Assembly (NCBI GenBank): GCA_029747015.1
Contig: JAKOGI010000128.1
Coordinates: forward strand, 903,501 to 967,500
Length of the DNA stretch: 64,000 bases
Direction: 5' to 3'
From: Carnegiea gigantea
Lineage: Eukaryota; Streptophyta; Magnoliopsida; Caryophyllales; Cactaceae
The notes beneath the pieces were generated by a model. It had not been told where the DNA came from, did no database searches, and saw only the letters and a program-made list of their open reading frames with translations. Positions within the stretch are counted from its first letter, which is position 1, and each line of letters opens with the position of its first letter. A program made the position numbers and the translations under genes. Positions 22,405 to 35,870 of the stretch are shown here, in pieces.

Positions 22405-24080
22405 TATAAATATAATCCAACTCACTAAAAGTATGTTATAGCTCACTAAATATAAGTCATACTTCACTAAAAGACGAATATATCATACCTTATAATATGA
22501 ACAAAAAAGTATATGTATGTGCTAACTAAAATTGTGTACTATATTGTTTGTTCATTAATTTTTATTATGAATGATTAGTATTCCCCGCTAAATCATATTG
22601 GTCACAAAATACATTTTACAGCTCACCAAATATCTATCATAGCTCACTAAATAAATAGCATAGCTCACTAAAAAGAATAGTATAGATAGCCAACAAATAA
22701 TATTGTTAAGTTCTTGAGTTATGTTATAGCTCAATTATTTTTTACTATGATATAAGGGTGTTTGTATTATATTTTGTGAGTATAATGGAAATATCGCGAA
22801 TTAATTAAATATAGTCTAACTCACTAAATATATATCGCAACTCACTAAATATATGCCATAACTTACTAAATATATATCATAGCACACTAAAAAAATATAG
22901 ACAACTAGAATATAGTTTAGTGAGTTTTAAATGCACAATTATATTATCTTTCACTATGGCATAAGCGCATTCATGTTATACATATTTAGTCAGTACAATA
23001 CAAATATAATCCAACTCACTAAAAGTATATCATAGCTCAATAAGTATAAGTCATAGCTCACTAAAAGATGAACACATCATACCTTAGAATATAAACAAAA
23101 AATTATATGCGCTAACTAAAATTGTTACTATATTATTTGTTCACTCATTTTTTATTATGAATGATTAGTATTCCACATTAAATCATATTGGTTCACAAAA
23201 TACTTTTTACAGCGATCACCAAATATCTATTATAGCTCACTAAATAAATAGCATAGCTCGCTAAAAGAATAGTATAGATAACCAGCAAATAATATTTTTA
23301 AGTTCTTGGATTATGTTACAGCTCAATCATTTTTTTACTATGACATAAGGGTATTTGTATTATAGTTTGTGAGTATAATAGAAATATAGTAAATTAATTA
23401 AATATAGTTCAACTTACTAAATATATGTCATAGCTCACTAAATAGATGACGTAGCTCTCTAAATATATGTCACAGCTTACTAAAATATAGACAACTAAAA
23501 TATAGTTTATTGCGTTTTAGATACACAATAACATTTTTTTTTTTAATACAATAGCACATTTTAATAGGTTATAGTATTTTTACTAAGTGAAACCTAGGGT
23601 ACATAAGATGCAATGGTTTGATTTATCCGCTCACTAAAAGTATGCATTAGTTCACTAAAACTATATATTAGCTCACTATTTATTATAGTGAGCTATACAT
23701 TTTTAGTGAGCTGAAATTCGATTGTACAATTACTTCTGTACAACCGATTGTATGATATAACAACTCAGCAAATAAATATTATAGCTCAATAAAAAGATAT
23801 AGACAACTAGAATATAATTTAGTGAGTTTCAAATTTACAATAATATTTTTTTAGTACAATAGCACATTTAATAAGTTATATAGTATTTTTACTCAGTGAA
23901 ACTTGGGCACATAAGATAAATTAGTTTCGGCATGTCTGCTCACTAAAAGTATGTATTAGCTCACTAAAACTATGTCTGAGCTTATTATAATATTTCAGTG
24001 AGCCATACATTATTTTTAGTGAGTGAAACTGGATGCACAGTAGCATATTTTAGTGAGTTATAGGGTATTTCTAGTGTGTC
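22405..24080. repeat. CTCACTAAA-motif repeat block with higher-order units
   Basis: The motif (G)CTCACTAAA, often followed by TATATGTCATA, recurs dozens of times. The reverse complement TTTAGTGAG appears too, mainly from 22910 on. Larger units are visible: a 594-bp direct repeat (22411-23004 and 23005-about 23600), and a second unit of about 310 bp (from about 23475 and about 23785). There is no coding capacity. The block resembles the subterminal repeats of DNA transposons, but no ends were found. Confidence 0.85.
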
Positions 24081-26640
24081 GAAATTCGGTGATTTTCTTT
24101 ATTTTTTGTACATGGCATACCAGATGGATAATTTATGGGCCCAATTATATAATTGCATTTATACAATCGAGTAGACCGTATACCAACTGAAGTTCACTCC
24201 ATACAATTACAATAGTATTCATTCTGTGTAGATCTCATCTCAATAGGATTTGTAGAAATTTAGATATAGCAAGCATTTTTCTAAAAATAGAACCTAAATT
24301 AACTCCATGACTCAGTGAAGTCTATTAATTTTTGCTGGGAAATCACCTCTCAGTCTTTTAGTGGCTTGATTCCTTTATTTTGAGCATATCCATTAAGCTA
24401 GTGGTTTTCTTTGTTTTTAATGATAGCATGGTGGATTTTTTTAATTACTTTTTGAATTGCGTTTTGCACTCTTGTAGGCTCTTAGTCCCAATTAATTATC
24501 CCACACAAACAAAATAGAAATCTAAAAAAAGAAAAAATTACTTTGAGTTGTTTTAGACGACAAATAAAAATTGGTATAATACTATAGAGGGGAACTGAAT
24601 GTATTATTTGATGTAATTAAAATTTTACTTTAAACAGTATGATGAACCCTTGTTAGCAATAACAAAAGAATATATATAAATTTTTTTGGCACAAAACATG
24701 TACAAAATGACCTAAACGATTATATAAGCAAACCATATATAATCAGGCCACACCATAGTTGTGGCATCACTGTTAGCTAAAACATGAGCACCTCTACTAG
24801 TGAACATGTTTTATATGGGGAGAATTAAAATAGTCTCAAGCTTATGACTGTAATTGTAGCAGTTATCGGTGCTTCCATAAGGACATGGAGAATGTGGCTA
24901 AACAATTAACCTAGCCCATGTTAAGCTAAGTTACTAACCAAAGCAACAAACAACAAAAATACGCTTAGTCTTATAATTAAATCCTAATCCCATCTAAACA
25001 TGATTAACGTAGATTAACACAATAGAGGAACAACCAATGAAACTAAACAGATAAATATACCTATCATCAATTAACAAACATAATCATGAAATTAACCCAA
25101 AAAGAGATTTAAACTAAATAAGAGAGAGGAGAGAAAGTGAATTACCCATAAAGCTTGACCCAAAATTGGGACATGAGGAGTTGATTTCAGTCATGTTCTT
25201 TACTTATTAATGCTAATCTAATCTACTCCACTAAGAAGTTAACCTATAAATAAAGAATTTTTCAACTTTATATTAAATTTTTGGCGCCCAAACTTAAATG
25301 GCGAGAAGAGAGTACAAAAAACAGAGATCTAACATAAGAAAGAGAGAGAGATCAAGAGTAGAAACAATGAGAAAAGCACGAGTTAAAAGCGATGCATTAG
25401 CATTTGAGCAAAATTAGCATCAAAAGAAGCAATTTAAAGCATGAACTTTTTTACGCAATGAAAACAAAGCAAGAAAGTTCAGAATAAAATTAAATAATGC
25501 ATAAATTTGAGAGAGAAAACAAGTAGAACAACAAAAATTAAAGTGATGATTAAATTAAAGAGAGTATTTTGAGAGGCTAAAAGAAAGAGTCAACCCAAAC
25601 ATAACCCCAAAACTAAGCCTGACTTATCCACACCCAAAAAAAGGAGGTGAAGAGGCTCTTTTATAGGTACGAACTACAAAGATTACTTGTCCATGTCAAA
25701 GAGCATGGGTTGGCCACGTCACTTTTGTTTAGGGAAAAATTGAACTACGGGAGAAAACCCCTTAAAAGCCTTAGAACTTGAAGGCGAATCCAAAATGTTG
25801 AAGATGAACAAGAACCCACAAGAATAGCAATTTGATAATCAAGAACTTGTAAAACAAAAGTAACTAAAATAAGGCCAAATCGCCATTGAACCCTATCTTA
25901 CATAAGCACCAAGGATTGAAATAAAGACAAGACTCACATTCACCACCCTCCAAGAAAGAGAAAGAAAATGAGATTTTTTCATGAGTATTCGTTCAATATT
26001 CCAAATTTAAAAATTATATAAGGGATCAAGCCATTATATAGTGGTGCACCCTCATCGCCAAGCTTTGTAACAATCAATAGAAGAACAAGAAAAACAACCA
26101 ATGAAATTCTAACTAATTGTACAATTAAAACAAAAAAGGGGGGACCACTAATTAAAATGCAAGGCTAAAATTTTTGCATTTGCACTTGTTTGGTAGCATC
26201 CTCAACCATCCCAAATAGAAGAATTTGGGGTTATCTTCAATACCGAATTTGCTAGAGCTGTCCACCAATTATCCATAAAAACTTTACCCTTAAATCACCA
26301 TTTGATTGTCCAATTAAGCCTATGATTAAAATCATGCATACCCAAACCTGTAACGACTCTTGCTCAGTTTAAGCTTCATAACCTGCTAAACACATGGAAT
26401 TTAAAGGCGAACAATAGATTGTTGAAAAGTTTACACGAGGTTTATCTATTCATCTACAGTTTGCAAAATTAGAACTCATTTCTACATTCAAAATAAGCAA
26501 GTAGTTAGGGAAAATTTCTGCCCAGAGTGCGGAACAATAAAATGTAGTGGATGCGGAGAGAAATTTGCTAAGGTCCTTATTTAGAGCTCCTAATTATCTT
26601 GTCATTTACCTAGACTTACTTACGCTCTTTTGAAGGCCTC
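24081..26640. other. Intron DNA, nothing recognised
   Basis: AT-rich, purine-rich on the + strand near 25100-25650 and 25900-26000. It may contain the 3' LTR of the minus-strand gypsy element to its right, but no second LTR copy was found. Confidence 0.4.
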
Positions 26641-26849
26641 AAGTCAACAATGGCCTTGGAAGACCAACTCCTTTAGCCCCACCTTCTATAGTCATCATTG
26701 CATGTAGAGTAGATTGAACTTGATCAGTTGCTCCACATCAATCTCCCCCTCTTGTGGAGGATTTGCACTGAAATATTTGTTATAGTCAACCTCTTATCAA
26801 TACAAGAAGTGAGATCCCTAATATTAAGGGTAGCAGGCATATTCATATC

Positions 26850-27500
26850 TCTCGAAAGCTCTATCTTTTAGGCATTCTCTCCCACCTTTTGCACAACTTT
26901 GTAAGGACTATCTCTCCTAGCCATGAGGTTGTTCTTTCTTCTTGAAGGAACATTTCTTTCCTCAAGTGTAACCATACAAGATATCTAGTTTTGAACTCAA
27001 GATAAGTTTGGTTCTTGTCGGCTTATGCTTATATTTGCTCATTCACTTTCTCAATTTGTGCCTTTATTTGCTCACGTGACTACTTCATCTCCTTAGCTCT
27101 TGCTCAGGCCTTAAAATGACCTTGGACTGTTAAGGAATGGGAATAAGATTAATGGGGTTAAGAGGATAAAGGCCTGTCATAGCACACCTTAAAGCGACAA
27201 TGAAAGGTAGCACAGGAAGGAGCACGATTGTAAGTAAACTCACATGGAATTACTTGACATCCCAATCTTTTAAGCTCTTGGTCATCATTCCCCTTAGTAA
27301 GGTAGTAAGAGTTCACTTTATCACCTCTATTTGGCCATTGGTTTAGGGGTGGTAAGAGGCTAAAAAGCAACTTAGCTACCAACTATCTCCATAGGCATCT
27401 CCATAAGAGTGATAAAAACTTGGTGTCCCTATTTGGAAAAAAAAAATTCTTGAAATACTAGGAAGCCGCACAATCTCTTGGAAGAGGAGATTCACAATAT
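26850..27500 (-). pseudogene. Gypsy integrase fragment
   Basis: The frame at 27158-27382 and neighbours shows the end of the integrase core in broken form: a (T)NGQT-like area, a LLRSLTKGNPKQWD-like area (frameshifted), then CEFTYNRA, and a PFEVVY/GRPL-like end. Family members have the same order. Several frames are needed to follow it. Confidence 0.55.
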
Positions 27501-28297
27501 AAGTAGCATTATCACACTTGTGGTAAGCATAAAGTGAGCCATCTTGGAAAACCTTTGCATAACCACCATAATAGCATCTTTCCCCCTGTGAGTCCTTGGG
27601 AAGACAACAATTAAGTTTATGATGATATCATCACTAGGCCTTATAGGAACTGGTAATAGAGGCCTTGATAGAACTCTTGGCCATATGGCAAGTTACACGT
27701 CTGGTAATCACATTGTGGACTTCTCCACCTATATTATGCCAATAAAAGTGCTCCCTGAGTATCTCGTTTCGTTGATACCAAAGTGGTTATGGTTCCTTTA
27801 CCTCTTTTTGATAATCATGTCCTTTAAAAGATTTTTGGAGATGCAAAGTCTGTTGCCGTTGAAGAGGAAACCATCTTACAATGTGAAATGGCCAAAATCA
27901 AACAATGTGCTCTTTCCCACTCTTATATTTGAAAGAGAAGATGAAAGATTCAGGAAATTCAACTCGCTTAGCATGTCTTCTGTTCAACTTGTGATGGCCA
28001 TTATTGTACGACAATGCTTTTGATCCAAATCAAGCATAATAGGCTTGGGTTTGAGATAATTATTCCAATGCTCTGAGGCCCTAAACATAACATAGAACTC
28101 CTCGTTATATGTGGTGTAGTTGAATCTTCAGTCATTCAACTTCTTACTAGAATAGGCTAGAGCACCCTTGGCTTGAGTGAGAACCACTTCGATCTGACCC
28201 CCACTAGCATCACACTCAACTTCAAAGGGGAGCTCAAAGTTGAGTACTGCCAAGATAGGTGATAAGCATAACTTGTCCTTGATCAACTCAAAGGCCT

Positions 28298-28935
28298 TTA
28301 GAGCTGCCTTTGTCCATATAAAATTTCTCTTCTTCTTGCCATACCATGCAATCTAATTATAATAATTGGAATAGGCCAGCTGTTAATAGCTTCAACCTTA
28401 GATTCATCTACTTGAATACCTTTTCCGTAAACAACATAGCTAAGAAAAACAACTTCGGATAAGAAAAGTCCATACTTCTTAAGCTTCGCAGATAATGCTT
28501 GTTGCACTCAAGACACGAAACACTTAATAACAATGTTCAACATTAGATGTTTCATCACAACAATATACTAAGATATCTTAAAGGACAGCACAACAAATTT
28601 CCTAATGAAAGCCTTAGAACCTCATTCCTAAGCCTCGTGAAGGTGTTAGGAACATGAGGTAGAACAAAAGGCATAACAAGACATTCATTTATACTTGGTC
28701 TTAAAGGTAGTCTTCCATTCATCTCCTTCTTTCATCCTAATTTTGTAGTAACCACTTCTTAGTCAATCTTAGAGAAGACCTTAGACCCATACAATTCATT
28801 AACCATATCATCCAATCGAGGAATGGAAAATCTACACTTGGTGACAATGTTTTTTTGTATCCCTAGAATCAATACATATATACCAAGTCCTATCTTTCTT
28901 GGGTACTAAAAAGGCGAAAAGCAGCTAAGAACTCA
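28298..28935 (-). pseudogene. Gypsy reverse transcriptase fragment
   Basis: Minus-strand frames include RIPRLDD(M)-type sequence, a Y.SKVFSKID turn, YECLVMPF-like sequence with a P.TF.RL.NEVLR segment, and then VVFL.YVV..KGIQVDESKVEAI..WP at 28360-28460. These are standard gypsy RT and connection landmarks. The YxDD region (about 28560) is damaged. Confidence 0.65.
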
Positions 28936-30052
28936 AACTCACCCCAATGCACCCACAATCAAGTAAATTTTAGACTTGCCTTTGGAGTTCTTTTGATTCG
29001 ATTAGGATTGCACCTATAGGTTGGCTTGTTTGGCAATGGTGCACCACAATAGGAGATCAATTTTATGCTTAATTTCTCTTAATGGAAGGAGTACCATAGG
29101 TAAATCACTAGGGAATGTAGCCTTAAATCCTTTTAAGAGTGATTGAGCTATAGAATGCAAGGGCTTCACTTCCTCAATTGTATTTGACTTCACCATCAGC
29201 ACAACAAATAAAGGTTTGCTCTTACTAATGGCTCTCTCTACTCATATTTCACTTATGTAGAGGCTTTCCCCAGTTCTCTTCCATTGTTTGTTATGAGATT
29301 CGGGTCATAAGACTACGTCCTTTATGCTTGAGTATGTATGTGTTAGCACGCCCCTTATAAATCACATGACTATCATGTAACTAATATCTAGCAAGTAGTA
29401 TATGACATGCATCCCCAATGAAGATATCACATACAACTTTTTCATAATATGGACTAACCAAAAAGGAAATAAGAGCCTGATTAGAAACAGTTATCTTATT
29501 ATCTTTCTTGAGTCATTGTAGAGTGTAAGGAGTTGATTCACCTTGGCTGGAGTTAAAGCTTGTCAATTAGTGCTATTTATGCCATATTGGTATAAGTTCC
29601 TCTATATATAATCAACTCATATACCTAGCCTTTGATTGTGTACCTTGTGTAGAAGATTCACTCAGATTAATTTTCATGTGGACAGCTTCTTTAACATGGA
29701 CTTCCCTTCTTATTACCCATGGCTCACCTCAATCTGGAGTGATCTAGGTAGTTTCATTGATCTTTCCTTCTTCTCACTTGTCTCATCCTCAATAGCTTGG
29801 ATTTTCGCCACATCTCTAATGATGAGAGTTCTCTTATGGGACAATCCGCTTGGAAGTACCCATATCCATGGCATTTTAAAGCACTGTATAGCCTTCAAAC
29901 TCTTGCGTGGCTCACTCGTAATCCCCTTACTCTTATAAAGGGCCTTAATGTGTGTAGGAATAGTATCAACTCTAGAATGGTTGGAGAAAAACTTTGGTGA
30001 TTCTTTATAGATGATTGGATGAAGTGGTTTGGAAGGGTTTTCTACCCTTAAG

Positions 30053-30331
30053 CTACCTTTTGATCCTAACAGTAAGGTTGCAAGCATCATCAAAGGATAA
30101 ACAAGGCTGCAAGTTCACTTTGTTGACAATGCTAGGCAATAACCCCTTGATGAACCTAGTAATGGTAAATCTGTCTTCTTTATTCAATCCAACCCTCATT
30201 TGGAGTTGTTCAAACTCCCTAGTATACTCTTCTGCCTTAAGATTCCTTTGGTTAAGAGCGATCTGTAGGTAGAAATTTGTTTGTATGAGGAAGGTACGAA
30301 CCACTTGTCTATGTGCCTCTCGAGCTAGAAG
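30053..30331 (-). pseudogene. Gypsy gag C-terminal piece
   Basis: The frame 30053-30304 carries the retrotransposon gag pattern: AEEYTREFEQLQMR, then I.RFIKGLLPSIVNKV.LQP..SFDDAC.L. Farther right, gag continues at about 30799-30850 (KSKVNTWSQL) and 31955-31995 (EEKCFELAIL..KGYASL) on the far sides of two insertions, so the same gene is in three pieces. Confidence 0.75.
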
Positions 30332-30798
30332 TTGAGGGCAATAACGAAATCGAGTCAGCTCGTCTAGCCCTCGGGTTCGGATCGATCAAAGCTTGACTCG
30401 AGCTTGGGTCAAATCGAGCTTGAGTCGAGCCCGAGCTGGCTCGAAAGCATATCTAACCGAGCCCAAGTCCAATAAGGGTCGGCTCGGCTCGATTTAACTT
30501 AATTAGTTCATTTTTTGTTATGCGCTTATATTAAAAGTATGAGATAACCTTTAGAATCAACAAAATTTTATTCTGATCCTTATTTCTTGAATCCAAGATA
30601 AAAAACTAGAATTTATCTTTGACTTTACACTTAAATTTGGAAACTTTTAACCAAAAAAAAATTTTTAAAAAAAGAATACCTAGTCGAGCCCGAGTCAAGT
30701 ATTATGCATTCGAGCCCAAGACCGAGCCCGAGCCAAGACATTTCAGGCTCAGCAAGTTTTGAGCCGAACCCGAGGCTTGCAGCTGGTTTACACCTGTA
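30332..30798. mobile_element. hAT-like non-autonomous element rich in GCTCGAG
   Basis: The interior is dominated by GCTCGAG/CCCGAGC motifs typical of a common plant hAT-type repeat. The right end GGTTTACACCTGTA is the inverse of TACAGGTGTAAACC, and the left end TTGAGGGCAATAAC is a worn copy of it. Flanks GCTAGAAG and GCTGGGAC match at 5 of 8 positions, an eroded 8-bp target duplication. It interrupts the gypsy gag. Confidence 0.6.
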
Positions 30799-30865
30799 GC
30801 TGGGACCATGTATTGACCTTAGATTTATTCCTCTATTCTTCTGCAAATTCTCATACCATAAGGAT

Positions 30866-31952
30866 TAGAGGCGATTAAAACTAGTTAATCAGAATTTTAG
30901 TTGATTGAAAGCTCAATTTGTAAAAAATGTGAATCGAAAATTTTCGTTAGTTTTCGGTTAACCGATTTTTTTGATTCGGTATTTTTGCTGAATCATGACC
31001 AAACTGAAAAATCAGTTAAGGTTCACATAATTGATTTTTCGGTTCGGTTACGACGTAACCATCAATATGAAATGTAAAATTTTCAATTTTCACTCCTTTT
31101 TTAATTTAATTTAACTATTTAAGACATAAAATATTAATTTCACAATGTTTGTGTTCAGTCTTGTCTTTTTATAATTTTAATATTTACATTTGACTAATAC
31201 ATAATTTAGTATTCTTTAGAAAATATTGAAGTTTTAGGCCATGTTTGGACTTAGGAAATTAGTTGGAAAGAAAATTTAAGGATTAACTGAGGAGAAAAAA
31301 AAAAGAGTAAGAAAGTTTTTTTCCCCTTTTGTTTACATTGGCAAAAGAATACAAGGAAAAGAATTTGAATCTTTTGCGAAACAGTCGGGACCAATCTTTG
31401 GGAAAAAAATAATGATTCCAACTTGCCTGGAATTTTTTAAAAATCTAATTAGCAAATAACTCAGATCTTATCTAGAGCATTTCTAATAGCCTATTAGAAC
31501 TTGGAAACACCTCTCTGCTCGCTGAGCATCCTTCTAGGCTTGCTAAATGAAATCAACATATAGCGCTAGTAGGTTTGCATCATTTGGGCTCTCTAATATT
31601 GCTCTTCCACGATACTCACATGTTAACATTTTCCTTCCACTTTCCTCTCAGTTTTGGAAGGAAAGCATTATTGATCAACTCAACTAAATTTTCCCTGATA
31701 TTTTCCTCCACACTTTCTTTTCCTTCTTATTTTCTTTAATCCAAAAAAAAGAAAAAAAAAGTAGTTTTCCTGAATTTTTTTTCCTTCCATGCTATTTTTA
31801 AAGCTCCAAACATACCCTTAGTTTCGGTTAACCATGCGGCTAATCGAATTTCAAATGGTTGAATCGAACCGATAAATTTATTCGGTTAACCGGTTTTTTG
31901 GCTCGATTTCTCAGTTTGGTTTTTCGGTTTCAGATTTTTTTGTTCACCCCTA
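30866..31952. mobile_element. hAT-like element in gypsy gag, itself interrupted
   Basis: The left end TAGAGGCGATTAAAA and right end TTTTTTGTTCACCCCTA are inverted repeats (TAGGGGTGAAC type). Flanking 8-bp direct repeats ATAAGGAT (30858-30865) and ATAAAGAT (31953-31960) differ at one base. CGGTTAACCG-type motifs lie near both ends. A Tourist-like element occupies 31237-31817. No transposase was seen. Confidence 0.8.
31237..31817. mobile_element. Tourist/Harbinger-like MITE nested in the hAT element
   Basis: Ends GGCCATGTTTGG and CCAAACATACCC are inverted repeats (10 of 12 matching), flanked on both sides by TTA (31234-31236, 31818-31820), the target duplication of PIF/Harbinger transposons. 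Length 581 bp, no coding frame. Confidence 0.75.
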
Positions 31953-31999
31953 ATAAAGATGCATACCCTTTCCTATTGAGAATAGCCAACTCGAAACAC

Positions 32000-32757
32000 T
32001 TCTCTTCATTGTACTTAGACCTCAGCCTAGTCCAGCATAATGAAGAATCGATCATGGTAGTTAACTAGCTTTCTTTAAACCCCTTGAAGGTGTGCCTAAT
32101 TTTCTTCTTTCCTATGAAAAAGATTCAAGAAAACTATCTTGTTTCCTATAAGAACGCAATGATTTTTGTACAGCTCATCCATGCTGCCTCGAACTTAAAA
32201 GGTCTTCATTAAGAATTAGGATAAGTTGCTAAGTGAGCTCAAAGGAGGAAAGTGATCAAACTAATTTTGCAATAGGTGGCAAACAGTAGTTTCCTCTTAC
32301 TACATTCTCCATTGTTGATTACACAGTGGATAATCCAGACAGAAATATTTCATTATTTCTAGGTTGTGTCCCTAACTCTAGGTTAAAATTAACCCACCAT
32401 CACAATTATGTTGTTCTTCCATAGATCAACTCGCACTAAAATCACCTACAACTAGCCAAGGTTGGTAGACTAGGGATGTCAACTTAGGAAGTTTAGGCCC
32501 AAGAGAATGTCTGGGTCAATCTCTAAGGGCTAGCATAGATTGCTAAAATAAAACACCCTGGTTCTCTTCTTTTATAGACATCTATACTGAGGTACTAATG
32601 ATGAAGATCCATTACTTGAAGTTGAATAAACTCAAGCTACCAGAGCATTAAAATCCCTCTACCAAGACCTTAGGCCTTAACTCAGTGAACACCTCTAAAT
32701 CCTATTTGAGCACAAACTGCATCAATCGTCTGACCACTAATCTTAGTCTCCATAAGA
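32000..32757 (-). pseudogene. L1 LINE endonuclease and linker piece
   Basis: The minus strand begins ALMETKISGQTIDAVC, the start of the L1 endonuclease. It goes on to GDF (about 32440), RA-LCNQQWRM-like and ETTVCHL segments, and a linker ending YHDRFFIMLD (about 32040). At 32757 it is cut by the LTR element and resumes beyond 38346. At 32000 it meets the gypsy gag. There are multiple stops. Confidence 0.7.
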
Positions 32758-32762
32758 GCAAT

Positions 32763-33990
32763 TGATACGCCCGCAAGCGTACAGTAGCGTTGTAGCAAAT
32801 TAAGGTTGATCTCCACTGAGACTAGGTTGATCTATTAGGCTATATTTCCTCAAGATAAGCTAAGCAAATCCAAGTTTGAGATTGAAATGTTAATAATAAA
32901 CTATCTAATGTATTGGATAAAAATCAAAGAATTAAACAATTCCTGCAATTTCCCAATCCAAAATATCAAATAGACATTTTTTCCTCCACTGGTTGTTTTA
33001 AAAATGATAATCGAAGTATGACAACCCTCTTTCAAGGTGAAGTAAAATATCTAAATCTAATCAATTATTTCTCGAGGGCTCTCGATTCGTTTAGGTGCAT
33101 TAAGCATGCAATTATCAAATCAATGGTTTCTCAATTAGTATGACTTTCTCAAAACTCCACACAATCAAGTCAAATCTTAGGATTCTGATATTAGATTTCA
33201 CCTCTCAGTTCATTACCCAATACTCACAACATGCAAGAAAGTGATCAAGTTTCTCACAAGGCAATAAGCATCTATAATTCGATAAAACAATCCAACAAAT
33301 TCAAAAGCACCAAGGTTAACAATGCAAGTTTGGGAACTAAGCTAGAATTTGCATAAATCCAAGATCAAAACTACAAATTTAAATCAAAATTACAAAAAAT
33401 GAATTCTAAAATAAGGGAAGAAAAGAAAGGAAGAGAGAAGGATTGCTCAGCCAAAAATCGCACTTGAATTTGTCAATCGCAAACCCGACATGGAATCCTT
33501 GCAAGATCTTACTTCGATCCTCTTTCTCTCCCTCTATCTAATCTTAACTAATCTTTGATGGTGGATGAGGTGATGGGTGATAGAATAGGATATCGAAGTT
33601 CTTTTTGCGGCCAAAAAACAACCCCTTTAAGCAGCAAATGGAGCATCCTCAGCCGCACAGTGAAGGAAGATGAAGAGATTAGCAGTTACATGCTCACCAT
33701 GGGCATGGCAGCCATCACTGGTAGTCCAAGGTACTTGTTGGATTCGAAATCTTCTACTCTTCTCTTGCTCCACGGGCATGGCAATTCAAGGGCATCTGTA
33801 GGGGGTCAATATACACTCAAATGAGGGTCAAATGCTAGGTCAAATGACCTAAAATCCTGTAATAATCATCAAAGAACCATACCCAAGCATAAAACGAGGA
33901 TAGGAGTATAAATTATGACATTAAGCTCATATATTCATAGAGAAGTGCTACAAAACGTCCTAAAAATGATTTATACAAAAGCACTTACCA
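32763..33990. repeat. Left LTR of the non-autonomous element
   Basis: Starts TGATACGCCCGCAAGCG and ends GCACTTACCA. It aligns along its whole length with 37111-38341. The open frame at 33555-33824 is matched by a frame in the other LTR, but both follow LTR sequence and lack a known domain. Confidence 0.9.
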
Positions 33991-35870
33991 AACTTTCTTA
34001 TGCTTGAACCATTGCTTGTCCTCAAGCAAACACTAGATAAAACTGATAAGGAGAGGTGCATTTAGAATTCAGAACATGACAACCTTCTTAAAGTAGGTAG
34101 GTCATAATATATCACAAGCAAGAATATCAATCAACGGCAACCCCAAATAGTGCATAAAATATTTCAAAATCAAAAGAAGGAGAAAGTTTTCAAAAAATTA
34201 CGAGACCACAAGCTTGACATCAAACTTGATCACCCCTAAAGTCTCATAAAGCATGTTATGTAAGCACATGGAATTGATTAGAGTTAAATGGACCGACGTT
34301 TGAAAAATGTGGATCACTCTCACTCATGTGTTTAGAATATAGCATAGGTTCACTCAAGACTCATTCCAAAGATGCAATCTACCATATACTTGATAAGACT
34401 CTCAAATTCTCTACCACTAAGAATGCAATGCACACAAGACAATCAAGAGGACTTCATTTGAATTGTAATGTGGGCTAGAAGGGTTAAGGAAAAGGAGGTG
34501 GACAAATGAACTTAGGACAATGTGGAGCTACTAGCCAAGTGACTAGGGAGTAACCAACAAGGTACCAAGCAACTTTGAAGTTTCCAACACTCCAAACCCC
34601 AACAATACAATGAACATATCCCAATCAAGTGAGTAGGAAATGAGTTGACAAAGAAGGAACACAAGCTTTTTACATATCCAATGCCAATCATTTAGTCATT
34701 TTTTTTCTTCTTTTGCCTTCTTCTTTTTGTTTTTTGCTTGTTTCTTTGTTTTCTTCTCTTTTTTTTCTTTTTCTTTAACATGACTTTTCTTCTTTTTTTC
34801 TTTTTCTTTTTGTTTTTGGGAAATGAAATGAAAATTACAATTATTGAAAGGCATAGGATCATTAATGATCAATTCACAACCGAATGTATATGTACACAAC
34901 CCAAATAAGAGGGAAACACAACTAAATGCTCAATATCATCAATCCCTCAACAAACCAACATACCAAAGCCACCTTAAACTCAATTATCCCTAAAACCACC
35001 CAGTACATAGATGAAGTGATGCTCCATAGACTTGGCTTAAAGGTAGGAATATATGTTTGGCCAAGGGCTAATATGAAGGGATCACAACAAAGACAGATAT
35101 AAGCTCAAAGGAGCTAGCAAAGGGGGAAAATGTGTAATACAAGGGCTGGCTATCTGGCTTTGTGCTAAAATAACTAAAAAGAATGCCTCTATCATATCAT
35201 CAACTATACACATCCTAATTTGGTTTTGAATAAGAATCTAGGCAAGTTCTAGAGATGCAACAATGGAAGAATCGCACACATGAAAGAAACATGAGACTAA
35301 ACATAATGAATTAGTCCAAATAAGGCTCAAAGTCTCATGGGACATCTACCAAAGTCGCATTAAGCTCATAAAACAACTATCATGTGCAAACATTAATGCT
35401 AAGGACTCCAATGGATAAAATAGTTCTCAATTAAGACAAAGGTCAAAACAAGAAATATTCACAAAACCTACAAAAATTTTCGCACTAAAAGGGATCACAC
35501 ATCAAATATTACTCAAGCTTATGAAAGCTATTATGCCTAAACAAAGGCATCATTGGACGTTATCTTAAACCAATCCAAACAATTGCTCCATGCAATCCTA
35601 TATGCAATCTAAAAATCAACTAAATGCAAATCACTAATGCAAATAAAAAGAAACCTAAAACTATATGCTCTAACAAATATGAAAACTAATAACCAAAATG
35701 GAAGATACGAAACTACCCTTCCCCCATGCTCAAATAAAATATTATTATTCAAAGTAAAAAAACTTAGAGAAGGAGAACCAATGAAAACAATCTCACCAGG
35801 TTAGGTGCAGAGTGCACCGAAGCTATGCGGCCTCGTAATAACTGGGGCACATAAAGTATCAGCCACTCTA
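33991..35870. other. Non-coding interior of the LTR element
   Basis: No gag, protease, integrase or RT motif on either strand. A T-rich pyrimidine tract at 34698-34820 gives a Lys-rich artefact frame on the minus strand. Confidence 0.6.

Larger units (their letters stand above)
26640..32000 (-). mobile_element. Ty3/gypsy element on the minus strand, decayed and nested
   Basis: On the minus strand, gag (about 32000-30053), reverse transcriptase (28935-28300) and integrase (about 27500-26850) follow in normal gypsy order. The gag part is split by two hAT-like elements. The right edge meets L1 sequence near 32000 without an LTR, and the left LTR was not identified, so the element is truncated or rearranged. 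Stops and frameshifts occur throughout. Confidence 0.7.

Noticed and set aside
22405..24080. Repeat block as a CRISPR array
   Set aside because: Spacing is irregular, the motif occurs in both directions, and the DNA is plant nuclear; CRISPR arrays do not apply.
34696..34899. Lys-rich minus-strand frame
   Set aside because: Translation of a pyrimidine-rich tract in the LTR element interior; no family match.
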